From Pedobacter sp. KBW06 (GTDB taxonomy: Bacteria > Bacteroidota > Bacteroidia > Sphingobacteriales > Sphingobacteriaceae): a DNA stretch of 64,000 bases. Under the pieces are notes generated by a model. That model saw only the letters and a program-made list of their open reading frames with translations. It was not told where the DNA came from and did not search any database. Shown piece after piece: positions 17,425-26,368 of the stretch. Positions within the stretch are counted from its first letter, which is position 1. Every line of letters starts with the position of its first letter. The stretch covers positions 1,126,972 to 1,190,971 of the forward strand of contig NZ_QAJL01000003.1 in the NCBI RefSeq assembly GCF_003852525.1, read 5' to 3'. The position numbers and the translations under genes were made by a program.

Positions 17425-18488
17425 TGCACGCAATAGAAAGTTCAGGACATAGCATTCATTTTGAATCAGCACTTGCGCCACTAGCAGCGCTTATAGAAAA
17501 TGGTAAATACAGTAAAGTATTTGTTTTTGTAGACCGGAATACTTCGGAATTTTGCCTTCCTTTTTTTCAGGAAATGCTGGACGACTTTACTGGTTTTGAC
17601 TTGATTGAAACAGATCCGGGTGAAGAAAACAAAAACATTGACTTCTGTATTGGGATATGGAAAACCCTACTCGATTTTGAAGCAGACCGTAAATGTCTGA
17701 TGATTAATTTGGGTGGAGGTGTCATCACGGATATGGGCGGCTTTATTGCTTCAACCTATAAACGTGGCATTGACTTCATTAATATTCCAACCACGCTCCT
17801 TTCACAGGTTGATGCTTCTGTAGGAGGTAAAACCGGAATTGACATAGACAATGTAAAGAACATGGTGGGTACCTTTGCGCTTCCGCAAGCTGTATTTATA
17901 GAAACTTCTTTCCTGAAGACCTTACCTGAAAGAGAATTACTTTCCGGTTTTGCCGAAATGATCAAACACGGTCTGATTGTAGATGCTGCCTATTACAATG
18001 CGCTAAAAGCAGCTGATTATAAACAAATTGAACCCATCGCAGTTCACCGTTCTGTAGAAATCAAGAATGAGGTGGTGACTGAAGATCCTCAGGAAAAAGG
18101 ACGCAGGAAGATCCTGAATTTTGGTCATACGATTGGTCATGCAGTAGAAAGTTATTCTTTGATCAACGATAAAGCTCCTTTAACACATGGAGAAGCGATC
18201 GCGATAGGAATGATCTGTGAAGCCTATTTATCGAGCACAAACAATACACTGACGAAGGAAGAACTGGAAGACATTACGAAGTATATGTTGAGCCTTTATC
18301 CTGCTTATCAGATCAAAACCAAGAGCTTTAAGGACCTTTTAGGTTTCATGCAAAGCGACAAAAAGAATGAACATGGACAAATTATGTTCTCTTTGCTGAA
18401 CAAAATCGGTGTTTGTGATTACAATTGTATCGTCACGGAGAAGGACATTCTGGAAAGTATGAGCTATTACAATAATCAGGTTAAATAG
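17424..18488 (+). CDS. aroB: 3-dehydroquinate synthase
   Basis: 354 residues. NAD-binding GGGVITDMGGFIASTYKRG, the substrate region PTTLLSQVDASVGGKTGID, and zinc ligands in GFAEMIKHGL, NFGHTIGHAVE and HGEAIAIGM are all present. It converts DAHP to 3-dehydroquinate, the second shikimate-pathway step, in the cytoplasm. It is translated from a start overlapping the S4 gene and is followed by the attenuated pheA-aroC group. Confidence 0.97.
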   Translation: MHAIESSGHSIHFESALAPLAALIENGKYSKVFVFVDRNTSEFCLPFFQEMLDDFTGFDLIETDPGEENKNIDFCIGIWKTLLDFEADRKCLMINLGGGVITDMGGFIASTYKRGIDFINIPTTLLSQVDASVGGKTGIDIDNVKNMVGTFALPQAVFIETSFLKTLPERELLSGFAEMIKHGLIVDAAYYNALKAADYKQIEPIAVHRSVEIKNEVVTEDPQEKGRRKILNFGHTIGHAVESYSLINDKAPLTHGEAIAIGMICEAYLSSTNNTLTKEELEDITKYMLSLYPAYQIKTKSFKDLLGFMQSDKKNEHGQIMFSLLNKIGVCDYNCIVTEKDILESMSYYNNQVK

Positions 18489-18618
18489 CACAAACAATAG
18501 ATTTAGCAGCTAATTTTAGCAAAAAGATTCTGCTCCTTAATTTTGCGTAAGTAGCTAATGTTTTGTTGCACAGGGAATCACAGCTACCGGACAATAAATA
18601 ATTTTTTTTATTAAAGTA

Positions 18619-18648
18619 TTGACAAATTAAATTTTGTTAGTACATTTG
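18619..18648 (+). promoter_or_regulatory. Bacteroidota-type promoter for the aromatic operon
   Basis: TTG at 18619-18621 and TACATTTG at 18641-18648 (consensus TAnnTTTG) are separated by exactly 19 bases, the spacing of the Bacteroidota -33/-7 promoter. Transcription should begin near 18655, shortly before the leader peptide. Confidence 0.8.
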
Positions 18649-18675
18649 GAAAAACGAAAAAGAAAAAACAATCGA

Positions 18676-18738
18676 ATGAAAAACGTTACTACATATTGGT
18701 TTGGCTACTTTTACTACTTTAGTAAGAGCCGGGACTGA
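18676..18738 (+). CDS. Aromatic leader peptide (attenuation)
   Basis: A 20-codon ORF whose centre reads TYWFGYFYYF: four Tyr, three Phe and one Trp among twenty residues. It starts 28 bases after the promoter -7 box. Its last codons contain GCCGGGACT, the same nine bases as the 3' arm of the terminator that follows. A ribosome stalled at Tyr/Phe codons would leave this copy free to pair with the terminator 5' arm; a ribosome reaching the stop would cover it. That is the layout of a phe/trp-type attenuator. Confidence 0.82.
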   Translation: MKNVTTYWFGYFYYFSKSRD

Positions 18739-18805
18739 TATGCAACAAAAATCATAAGATAAAAATGTATATAAAAAGTCCCGGCCTAAAGCCGGGACTT
18801 TTTTT
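18728..18805 (+). promoter_or_regulatory. Transcription attenuator: antiterminator arm and intrinsic terminator
   Basis: GCCGGGACT occurs at 18728-18736 and again at 18791-18799. The strand between, AGTCCCGGC at 18777-18785, can pair with either copy. Pairing with the second copy makes an intrinsic terminator (9 bp plus A-U extension) ending in a run of seven T at 18799-18805. Pairing with the first, located at the end of the leader peptide, makes the antiterminator. This controls read-through into pheA and the genes after it. Confidence 0.85.
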
Positions 18806-18810
18806 GTTTA

Positions 18811-19725
18811 ATGCAAAAACCGAAACCTGCAGAAGTACAAAAAAAGCCTTCTGCAAACTTCAAGACCACAGAAAACTCAGCAGCTAAAATGAAACAGAAA
18901 AAAACAAGAGTAGCGATTCAAGGTATTAAAGCGTCATTTCATGAAGAGGCCGCTTTCAAGTTCTTCGGAAAAGACATCGAAACCATAGAATGTAATTCTT
19001 TTAAACAGACTTGCGACAGTCTGGAGAGAAAGGAATCTGACTTTGTGATCATGGCTATTGAGAATTCTATTGCAGGCAGTCTTTTGCCCAACTACACTTT
19101 AATCCGGGAATACAATTTTGCAGTCGTAGGAGAAGTTTACCTGCCGATTCAGTTGCACCTGATGGCTTTACCGGGTGTCAAATTTGAAGACATCAAATAT
19201 GCCACTTCCCACCCTATTGCCATTCGTCAATGTGTAGACTTTTTTGATGATTTTCCACACATTCAGGTGATTGAAAGCAACGATACCGCAGCCTGTGCCA
19301 AACGCATTAAAGAAGAGCAATTAACAGATACAGTGGCCATTGCAAATACACTGGCTGCAGAATTATACGGACTGAATATCATTGAAAGAAGAATTGAGTC
19401 CAACAAAAAGAATTACACCCGTTTCCTCGTGCTAAAACAAGACAAAACAGAAGACCTTAAAGAAATCAACAAAGCCTCTATCTGTTTCCAGGTAGGCAAT
19501 CATGTAGGTGCGCTGTCAAAAGTGCTCAACATCTTCGCCGATCAGGATGTGAATTTAACAAAGATTCAAAGTATGCCTGTCCTGGGAAAAAGAAACGAAT
19601 ACTATTTCTATGTAGATATGGAATGGAGCAATATGGAACAATACGATAAAGCCATCCGCCAGACCTTAAAATACACGGTAAACTTTAACATTATGGGTGA
19701 ATACCTAAAAAATGATAAAGTATAA
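18811..19725 (+). CDS. pheA: Prephenate dehydratase with ACT domain
   Basis: Up to 304 residues from the ATG at 18811; the second ATG at 18889 (MKQKKTRVAIQG) fits the family start better, and the preceding 26 residues are Lys/Pro/Ala-rich. The catalytic half includes VAIQGIKASFHEEAA, AIENSIAGS, the ATSHPIAIRQC segment and the catalytic TRF motif (NYTRFLVL). The C-terminal ACT domain (ASICFQVGNHVGALSKVL) binds Phe for feedback control. It makes phenylpyruvate from prephenate. It is the first gene after the Tyr/Phe-sensing attenuator, which fits its product. Confidence 0.95.
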   Translation: MQKPKPAEVQKKPSANFKTTENSAAKMKQKKTRVAIQGIKASFHEEAAFKFFGKDIETIECNSFKQTCDSLERKESDFVIMAIENSIAGSLLPNYTLIREYNFAVVGEVYLPIQLHLMALPGVKFEDIKYATSHPIAIRQCVDFFDDFPHIQVIESNDTAACAKRIKEEQLTDTVAIANTLAAELYGLNIIERRIESNKKNYTRFLVLKQDKTEDLKEINKASICFQVGNHVGALSKVLNIFADQDVNLTKIQSMPVLGKRNEYYFYVDMEWSNMEQYDKAIRQTLKYTVNFNIMGEYLKNDKV

Positions 19726-19773
19726 AAGATAAAACACCTTCATAAAACATACAAAAATTAAACCCCAAAAAAA

Positions 19774-20913
19774 ATGAAATTACAATTGAACATCCAGCCA
19801 TTAAATACCTGGCTTAACGTTAACAACGAGCCATTAATTATCTCAGGACCATGCAGTGCAGAAACTGAAGAACAACTGCTAACCACTGCACATTTACTGG
19901 CTGCAACCGGAAAAGTGTCGGTATTGAGAGCTGGTATCTGGAAGCCACGTACCCGTCCGGGAGAGTTTGAAGGTATCGGCAGCATTGGATTAGAGTGGTT
20001 GAAAAGAGCAAAAGCCGAAACGGGATTGCCTACTGCTGTTGAGGTTGCAAATGCGAAACACGTAGAGGAAGCTTTGGCTGCCGGTGTAGATATTTTATGG
20101 ATTGGTGCACGTTCAACTGTAAACCCATTCACTGTTCAGGAGATTGCTGATGCCTTAAAAGGTGTTGATATCCCTGTATTGGTTAAAAACCCTGTAAATC
20201 CTGACCTTCAGCTATGGATTGGTGCATTAGAGCGCATCAATGGCGCAGGAATCACCAAACTGGGTGCCATTCACCGCGGTTTCTCTTCATTCGAAAAAAG
20301 CTCTTTCCGTAATGAGCCGATGTGGGAACTGGCCATCCAATTGAAAACTTTATGCCCTGACCTTCCGATCATCAACGATCCAAGTCATATCTGCGGTAAC
20401 CGCGAACTAATTCCATACATCTCTCAAAAAGCACTGGATTTAGACATGCAAGGTTTGATGATCGAGTCGCATGTTGACCCTTCAGTAGCCTGGACAGATG
20501 CTAAACAACAGGTAACACCTGCTGCATTAAGCGAATTGGTAGACCGTTTAACCGTACGTGAACCGGAATCACAAAACGAAGCTTTTGCAGATCAATTGGC
20601 TGATTTACGTAAGCAGATCGATAAAATCGACGATCAGTTGTTACAGAAACTAGGAGAACGTATGGCCATCGTAGGTAAAATCGGTGAGTTCAAACGCGAC
20701 AACCAGGTAACGATCTTACAGGTAAACCGTTGGGATGCGATCATGAATAAAGGAATCTCATTCGCTAAAGCTTTAAAATTAGACTTAAACTTTACAGAGA
20801 AGTTCTTAGAATTGGTTCACGGAGAATCTATCCGTAAACAAACAGAAATTATGAATGCCGGCAAAGCAGAAAAAGGCATTGCAGCAGAAACACATACAGA
20901 AGTTAAGTCTTAA
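19774..20913 (+). CDS. Bifunctional DAHP synthase / chorismate mutase
   Basis: 379 residues. The N-terminal part is a KDO8P-type DAHP synthase (IISGPCSAETEEQL, GIWKPRTRPGEFEG, LWIGARSTVNPFTVQE, LVKNPVNPD, the metal-site SHICGNRE and MIESHVDPS). The C-terminal about 95 residues are an AroQ chorismate mutase (LADLRKQIDKIDDQLLQKLGERM). The fusion, common in Bacteroidota, joins the first shikimate step to the chorismate-to-prephenate step. Its neighbour pheA uses the prephenate. The mutase domain often carries feedback regulation in such fusions. Confidence 0.95.
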   Translation: MKLQLNIQPLNTWLNVNNEPLIISGPCSAETEEQLLTTAHLLAATGKVSVLRAGIWKPRTRPGEFEGIGSIGLEWLKRAKAETGLPTAVEVANAKHVEEALAAGVDILWIGARSTVNPFTVQEIADALKGVDIPVLVKNPVNPDLQLWIGALERINGAGITKLGAIHRGFSSFEKSSFRNEPMWELAIQLKTLCPDLPIINDPSHICGNRELIPYISQKALDLDMQGLMIESHVDPSVAWTDAKQQVTPAALSELVDRLTVREPESQNEAFADQLADLRKQIDKIDDQLLQKLGERMAIVGKIGEFKRDNQVTILQVNRWDAIMNKGISFAKALKLDLNFTEKFLELVHGESIRKQTEIMNAGKAEKGIAAETHTEVKS

Positions 20914-20915
20914 TA

Positions 20916-22169
20916 ATGAGTAAGCATGCACTTGTTTCTTTTACGGGAAACACAGAAATCCATACAGAGATCGCGCTTACGGGCTCTAAAAGCGAGTGCA
21001 ACAGGGCATTAATCATTAGTGCTGCAAGCAAGGGCGCGGTAAAAGTAGAAAATATGTCTATTGCTGCCGACTCCGTAACACTTGACCGCATTTTAAACCA
21101 GATTTCCAGCACAGTTCCACATCAGCAAACGGTTGATGTGGGCCCTGCAGGGACTGCCATGCGCTTCTTAACTGCTTACCTTCCTACTCTTCCCGGACAG
21201 TTTTTACTGACCGGAACAGAAAGGATGAAACAACGTCCGATCGGGATCCTTGCCGAAGCTTTAAAAGGAATTGGTGCAGACATCAGCTATGCAGAAAAAG
21301 ACGGTTTCCCTCCATTGAATATTACCGGCCCCTTAGCGCAAAGCGAAGGCCTTGTTAAGATTAAAGGAGACATTAGCAGTCAATATATATCTGCGCTATT
21401 GATGATTGCTCCTACATTGGAACAGGGTTTAACCTTACAAATTGAAGGGGAATTAACGTCCCTCCCTTATGTAAAGATGACCCTGAATATGTTGGAGGAA
21501 GCAGGAATCAGTCATACCTGGACCGGGAACAACATCAGCATCAAACCACAGCCTTTTAAAGCAGCTACATTGCTGGTAGAGCCCGACTGGAGTGCGGCTT
21601 CTTACTGGTACAGCATTGCCTGCTTAGCAGAAAATGCCAGCATTTCCTTACCTTATTTAAAAGAAAAAAGTCTGCAGGGAGATAGCCGGATCCGGTCAAT
21701 TATGACTGCATTTGGAGTACAAACTGCAACCACAGCTACAGGAATTACCTTAAGCTCTTCAGCAACTGATTTCAGTGATGAAATTTTAGACCTTAAGGAT
21801 TGTCCGGATTTAGCGCAAACCATTATTGTATGTGCAGCTGCTTTAAAGAAAAACCTGTTCTTTACCGGACTGGAGACTTTAAAAATTAAGGAGACTGACC
21901 GGATTAAAGCGTTGCAAAACGAACTCGCCAAAATTGGTGTAACTTTAAACGAAGACAACCTGGTATATACCCTGAACTGTGAAGGACTTCATTTTCCGGA
22001 CAGGGTTACTTTCAGCACTTATGAAGATCACCGCATGGCGATGGCCTTTGCTCCGCTTAGCCTGCTGATTAAGGAGGTCGTACTGGAAGAGATGGATGTA
22101 GTGGAGAAATCTTACCCTGACTTCTGGAAAGACCTGAGGAAAGCTGGATTTAAAGTTGAAGTGATTTAA
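20916..22169 (+). CDS. aroA: 5-enolpyruvylshikimate-3-phosphate synthase
   Basis: 417 residues, two bases after the preceding stop. Substrate-binding LTGSKSECNRALI, the PEP loop PAGTAMRFLTAY, DWSAASYW, the KETDRIKAL motif and YEDHRMAMAF are all visible. It transfers enolpyruvyl to shikimate-3-phosphate. The loop has PAGT where E. coli has NAGT, and Phe in place of the Pro after AMR, so its inhibitor response may differ from the enterobacterial enzyme; this is inference. Confidence 0.96.
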   Translation: MSKHALVSFTGNTEIHTEIALTGSKSECNRALIISAASKGAVKVENMSIAADSVTLDRILNQISSTVPHQQTVDVGPAGTAMRFLTAYLPTLPGQFLLTGTERMKQRPIGILAEALKGIGADISYAEKDGFPPLNITGPLAQSEGLVKIKGDISSQYISALLMIAPTLEQGLTLQIEGELTSLPYVKMTLNMLEEAGISHTWTGNNISIKPQPFKAATLLVEPDWSAASYWYSIACLAENASISLPYLKEKSLQGDSRIRSIMTAFGVQTATTATGITLSSSATDFSDEILDLKDCPDLAQTIIVCAAALKKNLFFTGLETLKIKETDRIKALQNELAKIGVTLNEDNLVYTLNCEGLHFPDRVTFSTYEDHRMAMAFAPLSLLIKEVVLEEMDVVEKSYPDFWKDLRKAGFKVEVI

Positions 22170-22194
22170 ATTAATCTATAAAAATTAACAAAAA

Positions 22195-23289
22195 ATGGCA
22201 GGTAATACATTCGGACAACTATTTCGCATCAGCACTTTTGGTGAATCCCACGGTGCAGCTATTGGTGTTATTTTAGACGGTTGTCCGGCACAATTGCCAA
22301 TTGACCTGGATTTTATCCAGTCGGAATTGGATAAGCGCAGACCAGGACAATCGAAGATCACTACGCAAAGGAAAGAAAGTGATACTGTTCAAATCCTTTC
22401 CGGGACCTTTGAAGGTAAAAGTACAGGTACGCCTATTGCGATGCTGATCCCGAACGAAGACCAGCGAAGTAAAGATTACAGTCACAATACAGATGTTTAC
22501 CGTCCTTCTCATGCTGATTACACCTATGATGCAAAATATGGTATCCGCGACCATCGCGGTGGTGGACGTTCCTCAGCCAGAGAAACTGCTGCCCGTGTTG
22601 CCGCAGGAGCCATTGCCAAACTGCTTTTAAAGCACCATGGCATAGAAATTTTTGCGCATGTTTCTTCGGTAGGAAAAATCAATGCACCTAATCTGGAATC
22701 TTCTTTAACTGTGGATCAGCTTTTGGAGATCAGGGAAGAGAACATTGTCCGTTGTGCTGATCCTGCAACTGCAAGAGAGATGATCGAATGCATTGATGCC
22801 ATCAGAAAAGATGGAGATACCATCGGTGGCAAGGTCAGTTGTATCATCAGAAACTGTCCTGTAGGACTCGGTGAACCCGTATTTGACAAGCTACATGCAG
22901 ACCTTGGTAAAGCCATGCTCAGCATTAATGCAGTCCACGGCTTTGAATATGGGTCAGGATTTAGCGGCAGCGAAATGAGGGGTTCGGAACACAATGACAT
23001 CTTTATTCCTGGAAATGATGCCCCTAAGACATTGACAAACTTCTCGGGAGGAATCCAGGGAGGAATCTCTAATGGCATGGAAATCAACTTTACAGTAGCC
23101 TTTAAACCAGTAGCCACCATTATGCACAATCAGCAAACGATAAATGCAGCTGGGGATGCCGCTGAGATTAAAGGTAAAGGCCGTCATGATCCATGTGTGG
23201 TACCACGTGCTGTAGTCATTGTAGAAGCAATGGCCGCATTGGTACTGGCAGATCAGCTGCTTAGAAATAAAAGCAGTCAGCTGGATTAG
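22195..23289 (+). CDS. aroC: Chorismate synthase
   Basis: 364 residues. It begins with the family signature GNTFGQLFRISTFGESHG, contains DYRGGGRSSARETA-type sequence (DHRGGGRSSARETAARVA) and ends with RHDPCVVPRAVVIVEAMAALVLAD. It makes chorismate from EPSP using reduced FMN. It is the last gene of the attenuated operon and is followed by a terminator. With aroB and the DAHP synthase nearby, the window encodes four of the seven shikimate steps plus mutase and dehydratase. Confidence 0.97.
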   Translation: MAGNTFGQLFRISTFGESHGAAIGVILDGCPAQLPIDLDFIQSELDKRRPGQSKITTQRKESDTVQILSGTFEGKSTGTPIAMLIPNEDQRSKDYSHNTDVYRPSHADYTYDAKYGIRDHRGGGRSSARETAARVAAGAIAKLLLKHHGIEIFAHVSSVGKINAPNLESSLTVDQLLEIREENIVRCADPATAREMIECIDAIRKDGDTIGGKVSCIIRNCPVGLGEPVFDKLHADLGKAMLSINAVHGFEYGSGFSGSEMRGSEHNDIFIPGNDAPKTLTNFSGGIQGGISNGMEINFTVAFKPVATIMHNQQTINAAGDAAEIKGKGRHDPCVVPRAVVIVEAMAALVLADQLLRNKSSQLD

Positions 23290-23309
23290 TAACAAATCTA
23301 AAGCATAAG

Positions 23310-23342
23310 AAAAGGGGCTCTGTTTTACAGAACCCCTTTTTT
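23310..23342. terminator. Bidirectional terminator after aroC
   Basis: AAAAGGGG pairs with CCCCTTTT around an inner TCTGT/ACAGA stem, between the converging aroC and E1 dehydrogenase genes. Flanking A and T runs suit both directions. Confidence 0.8.
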
Positions 23343-23357
23343 ATGACCTGATATTTA

Positions 23358-25781
23358 TTAAAATATGGCAGGGTACTTAACTGAATTATGGTCGTGCATC
23401 ATTTGATAAACTACTTCTACCACATCGTCTACTGATGGTTTACTGAAATAATCGCCATCAGAACCATAAGGAGGACGATGTGCTTTGGCACTTAACGTCT
23501 GAGGCTGTCCATCCAGGTTATAATAACCTTTTTGTTCTTCTAAAATCTGTTGAAGGATAAATGCGGTTCCGCCACCAGGTACATCTTCATCAACCACCAA
23601 TAACTTATTGGTTTTACTTAAAGATTTAGCACAAAGCTGATCCGTATCAAAAGGAAGCAAGGTTTGCGGATCGATGATCTCCACAGAGATGCCAAACTGC
23701 GCCAGCTCTTCTGCTGCTTCTTCCACTATCCTGAGCGTAGATCCGTAAGAAACGATGGTCAGGTCTGATCCTTCTTTAATCACTTCTGCTTTACCTAAAG
23801 GAACAGTATACTCTCCTACATTTTCAGGAAGTTTTTCTTTCAATCTATATCCGTTCAGACATTCGATAACCAGGGCAGGTTCATCAGACCTGAACAAGGT
23901 ATTGTACATTCCGGCAGCCTGAGTCATATTACGGGGCACACAGATGTGTAATCCACGCAAAGAGCCAAGGATCATTCCGATTGGTGAGCCTGAATGCCAT
24001 ACCCCTTCTAATCTATGTCCGCGGGTCCTGATGATGACCGGTGCTTTTTGTCCGGCTTTGGTACGGTAGGATAAACTTGCCAGATCATCGCTCAATACAT
24101 TTAAAGCAAACAGGAGATAATCCAGGTATTGAATTTCGGCAATTGGCTTTAAGCCGCGCATGGCCAGGCCGATTCCCTGACCAACGATGGTCATTTCCCT
24201 GATTCCCGTATCTGTAATTCGCAGATCGCCATATTTGGCCTGCAATCCGGCAAAACCTTGATTTACATCGCCAATGGCGCCTAAATCTTCACCAAAAGCT
24301 ACCAGACGTGGATCACGGCCGAAGTTGGCATCAAAACAGGCATTCAACAATTCGCGGCCATCCACCATTTTACTCAACTCATTGTACTCCGGTTGAAGCA
24401 CTTCTACCAGAAAGGGGCTTTCTTTACCATCGGTAAACAATTTTGAAGAGTAACGTTCGGTATTCATTCCACTTTGTTCCTTATACCATTCCAACAGCTC
24501 ATTTCTTTCGCCGGATGGATGTTGAAGGCTTAAGCGCAATGCTTTTCTTGCCGAGGAGATCACTTCTTTACGTTGTGCATCCGGCGTATTGGCCAGTTGA
24601 GTGGTAATTTTTGTCAGCGCAGGGTTTCCTTTTGCAAGGGTATTGATCAGTTCAATTGCCTGATCTTTTTCTGTTTTTATATCCGCAAGGAATTCATTCC
24701 ATGCCTCTTTTTGTGTTTCACGAACAAATTTCTTTGCCTCATCTTCCAGGGCAGCTAATTCTTCCTCTGGAATAATGGCAGATTCGATCATCCATTTACG
24801 CATCTGAACGATACAGTCGTACTCTTTCTCCCAGTCTAAACGGTCTTTATCTTTGTAACGTTCATGTGAACCTGAAGTAGAGTGACCTTGTGGCTGCGTC
24901 ACTTCAGTAACATGAATCATTACAGGAACATGTTCTGTTCTGCAGACGTCAATGGCTTTCTGATAAGTCTCGCATAAAGCCGGATAATCCCAGCCTCTTA
25001 CTTTATATATTTCATATCCGGCAGCATTTTCATCTCTTTGGAAGCCTTTCAGGATTTCTGAAATGTCTTCCTTTGTAGTCTGATATTTTGCAGGAACAGA
25101 AATTCCATAAGCATCATCCCAAATGGAAATCGCCATAGGGATCTGTAATACACCGGCGGCATTGATGGCTTCAAAAAATACACCTTCTGATGTAGAAGCG
25201 TTGCCAATCGTACCAAAAGCCACTTCATTTCCTTCTACGGAGAAGTTTTTCAAGTATTCCAGTTCCGGATTCTGCCTGAATAATTTCGAAGCATACGCCA
25301 ATCCGACTAATCTGGCCATTTGTCCACCTGTAGGTGCGATATCGGATGAACAGTTTTTCATCGCGGTAAGGTCCTTCCAGCTACCATCTTCATTAATAGA
25401 GCGGGTAGCAAAGTGGCAATTCATTTGTCTGCCTGCAGATGCAGGTTCAGCTTCAACACTAGGGTTGGCATATAGTTGGGCAAAAAATTCTTTGATGGTG
25501 CAAATGCCTGTTGCAAATGCAAAAGTCTGATCTCTGTAATATCCCGAGCGCCAATCTCCATTCTTAAAGGCTTTGGCCATGGCGATCTGAGGAACTTCCT
25601 TACCATCACCAAAAATACCAAACTTAGCCTTACCTGTTAAAACCTCCTTACGACCTAATAAACTGGCTTGTCTACTCTCAAAAGCTATTTTATAATCGTT
25701 TACCACAATGGTTTTGAAATCCTCAAAACTTAACTCTGAAGCATCAATGGGATTGGTAGTAGGTTTTATATCCGGCATCAT
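23358..25781 (-). CDS. Fused alpha/beta E1 component of 2-oxoacid dehydrogenase (branched-chain type)
   Basis: About 807 residues from the ATG at 25781 (a TTG six bases earlier is also in frame). The N-terminal half is an E1-alpha thiamine diphosphate domain (GTIGNASTSEGVFFEAINAAGV; WDDAYGISVP). From about residue 445 the E1-beta half follows (VAFGEDLGAIGDVNQGFAGL; the DTGIREMTIVGQGIG loop; a transketolase C domain with LVVDEDVPGGGTAF). It decarboxylates a 2-oxoacid, probably a branched-chain one, and passes the acyl group to an E2. No E2 or E3 gene is in view. The single-chain fusion is usual in Bacteroidota. Confidence 0.92.
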   Translation of the reverse strand: MMPDIKPTTNPIDASELSFEDFKTIVVNDYKIAFESRQASLLGRKEVLTGKAKFGIFGDGKEVPQIAMAKAFKNGDWRSGYYRDQTFAFATGICTIKEFFAQLYANPSVEAEPASAGRQMNCHFATRSINEDGSWKDLTAMKNCSSDIAPTGGQMARLVGLAYASKLFRQNPELEYLKNFSVEGNEVAFGTIGNASTSEGVFFEAINAAGVLQIPMAISIWDDAYGISVPAKYQTTKEDISEILKGFQRDENAAGYEIYKVRGWDYPALCETYQKAIDVCRTEHVPVMIHVTEVTQPQGHSTSGSHERYKDKDRLDWEKEYDCIVQMRKWMIESAIIPEEELAALEDEAKKFVRETQKEAWNEFLADIKTEKDQAIELINTLAKGNPALTKITTQLANTPDAQRKEVISSARKALRLSLQHPSGERNELLEWYKEQSGMNTERYSSKLFTDGKESPFLVEVLQPEYNELSKMVDGRELLNACFDANFGRDPRLVAFGEDLGAIGDVNQGFAGLQAKYGDLRITDTGIREMTIVGQGIGLAMRGLKPIAEIQYLDYLLFALNVLSDDLASLSYRTKAGQKAPVIIRTRGHRLEGVWHSGSPIGMILGSLRGLHICVPRNMTQAAGMYNTLFRSDEPALVIECLNGYRLKEKLPENVGEYTVPLGKAEVIKEGSDLTIVSYGSTLRIVEEAAEELAQFGISVEIIDPQTLLPFDTDQLCAKSLSKTNKLLVVDEDVPGGGTAFILQQILEEQKGYYNLDGQPQTLSAKAHRPPYGSDGDYFSKPSVDDVVEVVYQMMHDHNSVKYPAIF

Positions 25782-25866
25782 AAGCAATATTAGTTAGGTG
25801 ACAAAGATACATAAAATCTAAAGTATGACTTATGGCTGTCCTGTAATTTATATATTGGAATACTTT

Positions 25867-25895
25867 TTGATTTATGAATCAAAAGATTAAATTTG
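25867..25895 (+). promoter_or_regulatory. Bacteroidota-type promoter of the DUF1573 gene
   Basis: TTG at 25867-25869 and TAAATTTG at 25888-25895, separated by 18 bases. The predicted start of transcription is about 12 bases ahead of the ATG at 25914. Confidence 0.65.
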
Positions 25896-25913
25896 TTTTA
25901 AAACACCATAGTC

Positions 25914-26306
25914 ATGAAAAAGTTATTACTATTATTTACATTAATTTTAGGAGTAAGTGTTGCAACTAACGCTCAAACAAAACCTGCAGAGTTCAAATTT
26001 GATAAAGAGCTTCACGATTTTGGTAAAATCCCATTGAACAAGGCTGCAACGGTTGAATTTAAGTTCACCAATGTTGGAGATCAACCATTAATTCTTACTA
26101 AAGTAGAAACTACTTGTGGATGTACGGTACCTGAATACACTCAAACTCCGGTTAAAAAAGGAGAATCAGGTGTGATCAAAGTTACTTACAACCCAACTGG
26201 TGCTGCAATGCCATTCAGCAAAAGTATTACCATTACTTCTAATGCAAAAACAACCACTAAAGTGTTGTACATTAAAGGAGAAACCGTAGCTGCCAGTACC
26301 AAGTAA
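25914..26306 (+). CDS. DUF1573 secreted protein
   Basis: 130 residues with a signal peptide (cleavage after about residue 20, TNAQT) and one DUF1573 immunoglobulin-like domain (FDKELHDFGKIPLNKAATVEF, TCGCTVPEYTQTPVKKGESG). The conserved CGC is in place. These are abundant exported proteins in Bacteroidota with no proven activity. Single gene with its own promoter and terminator. Confidence 0.88.
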   Translation: MKKLLLLFTLILGVSVATNAQTKPAEFKFDKELHDFGKIPLNKAATVEFKFTNVGDQPLILTKVETTCGCTVPEYTQTPVKKGESGVIKVTYNPTGAAMPFSKSITITSNAKTTTKVLYIKGETVAASTK

Positions 26307-26330
26307 AATTTTTAAAGATATTTCTTATTA

Positions 26331-26358
26331 AAACCTCGTTAATCAACGAGGTTTTTTA
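26331..26358 (+). terminator. Intrinsic terminator after the DUF1573 gene
   Basis: An 11-base-pair stem with loop AATC (26331-26341 with 26346-26356) followed by T-run. It lies 25 bases after the stop and just ahead of the aminotransferase. Confidence 0.85.
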
Positions 26359-26368
26359 TTTTTGTGCC

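Noticed and set aside
26358..26365. TAnnTTTG box just ahead of the aminotransferase
   Set aside because: It falls in the T-run of the preceding terminator and only four bases before the ATG, too close for a normal promoter.
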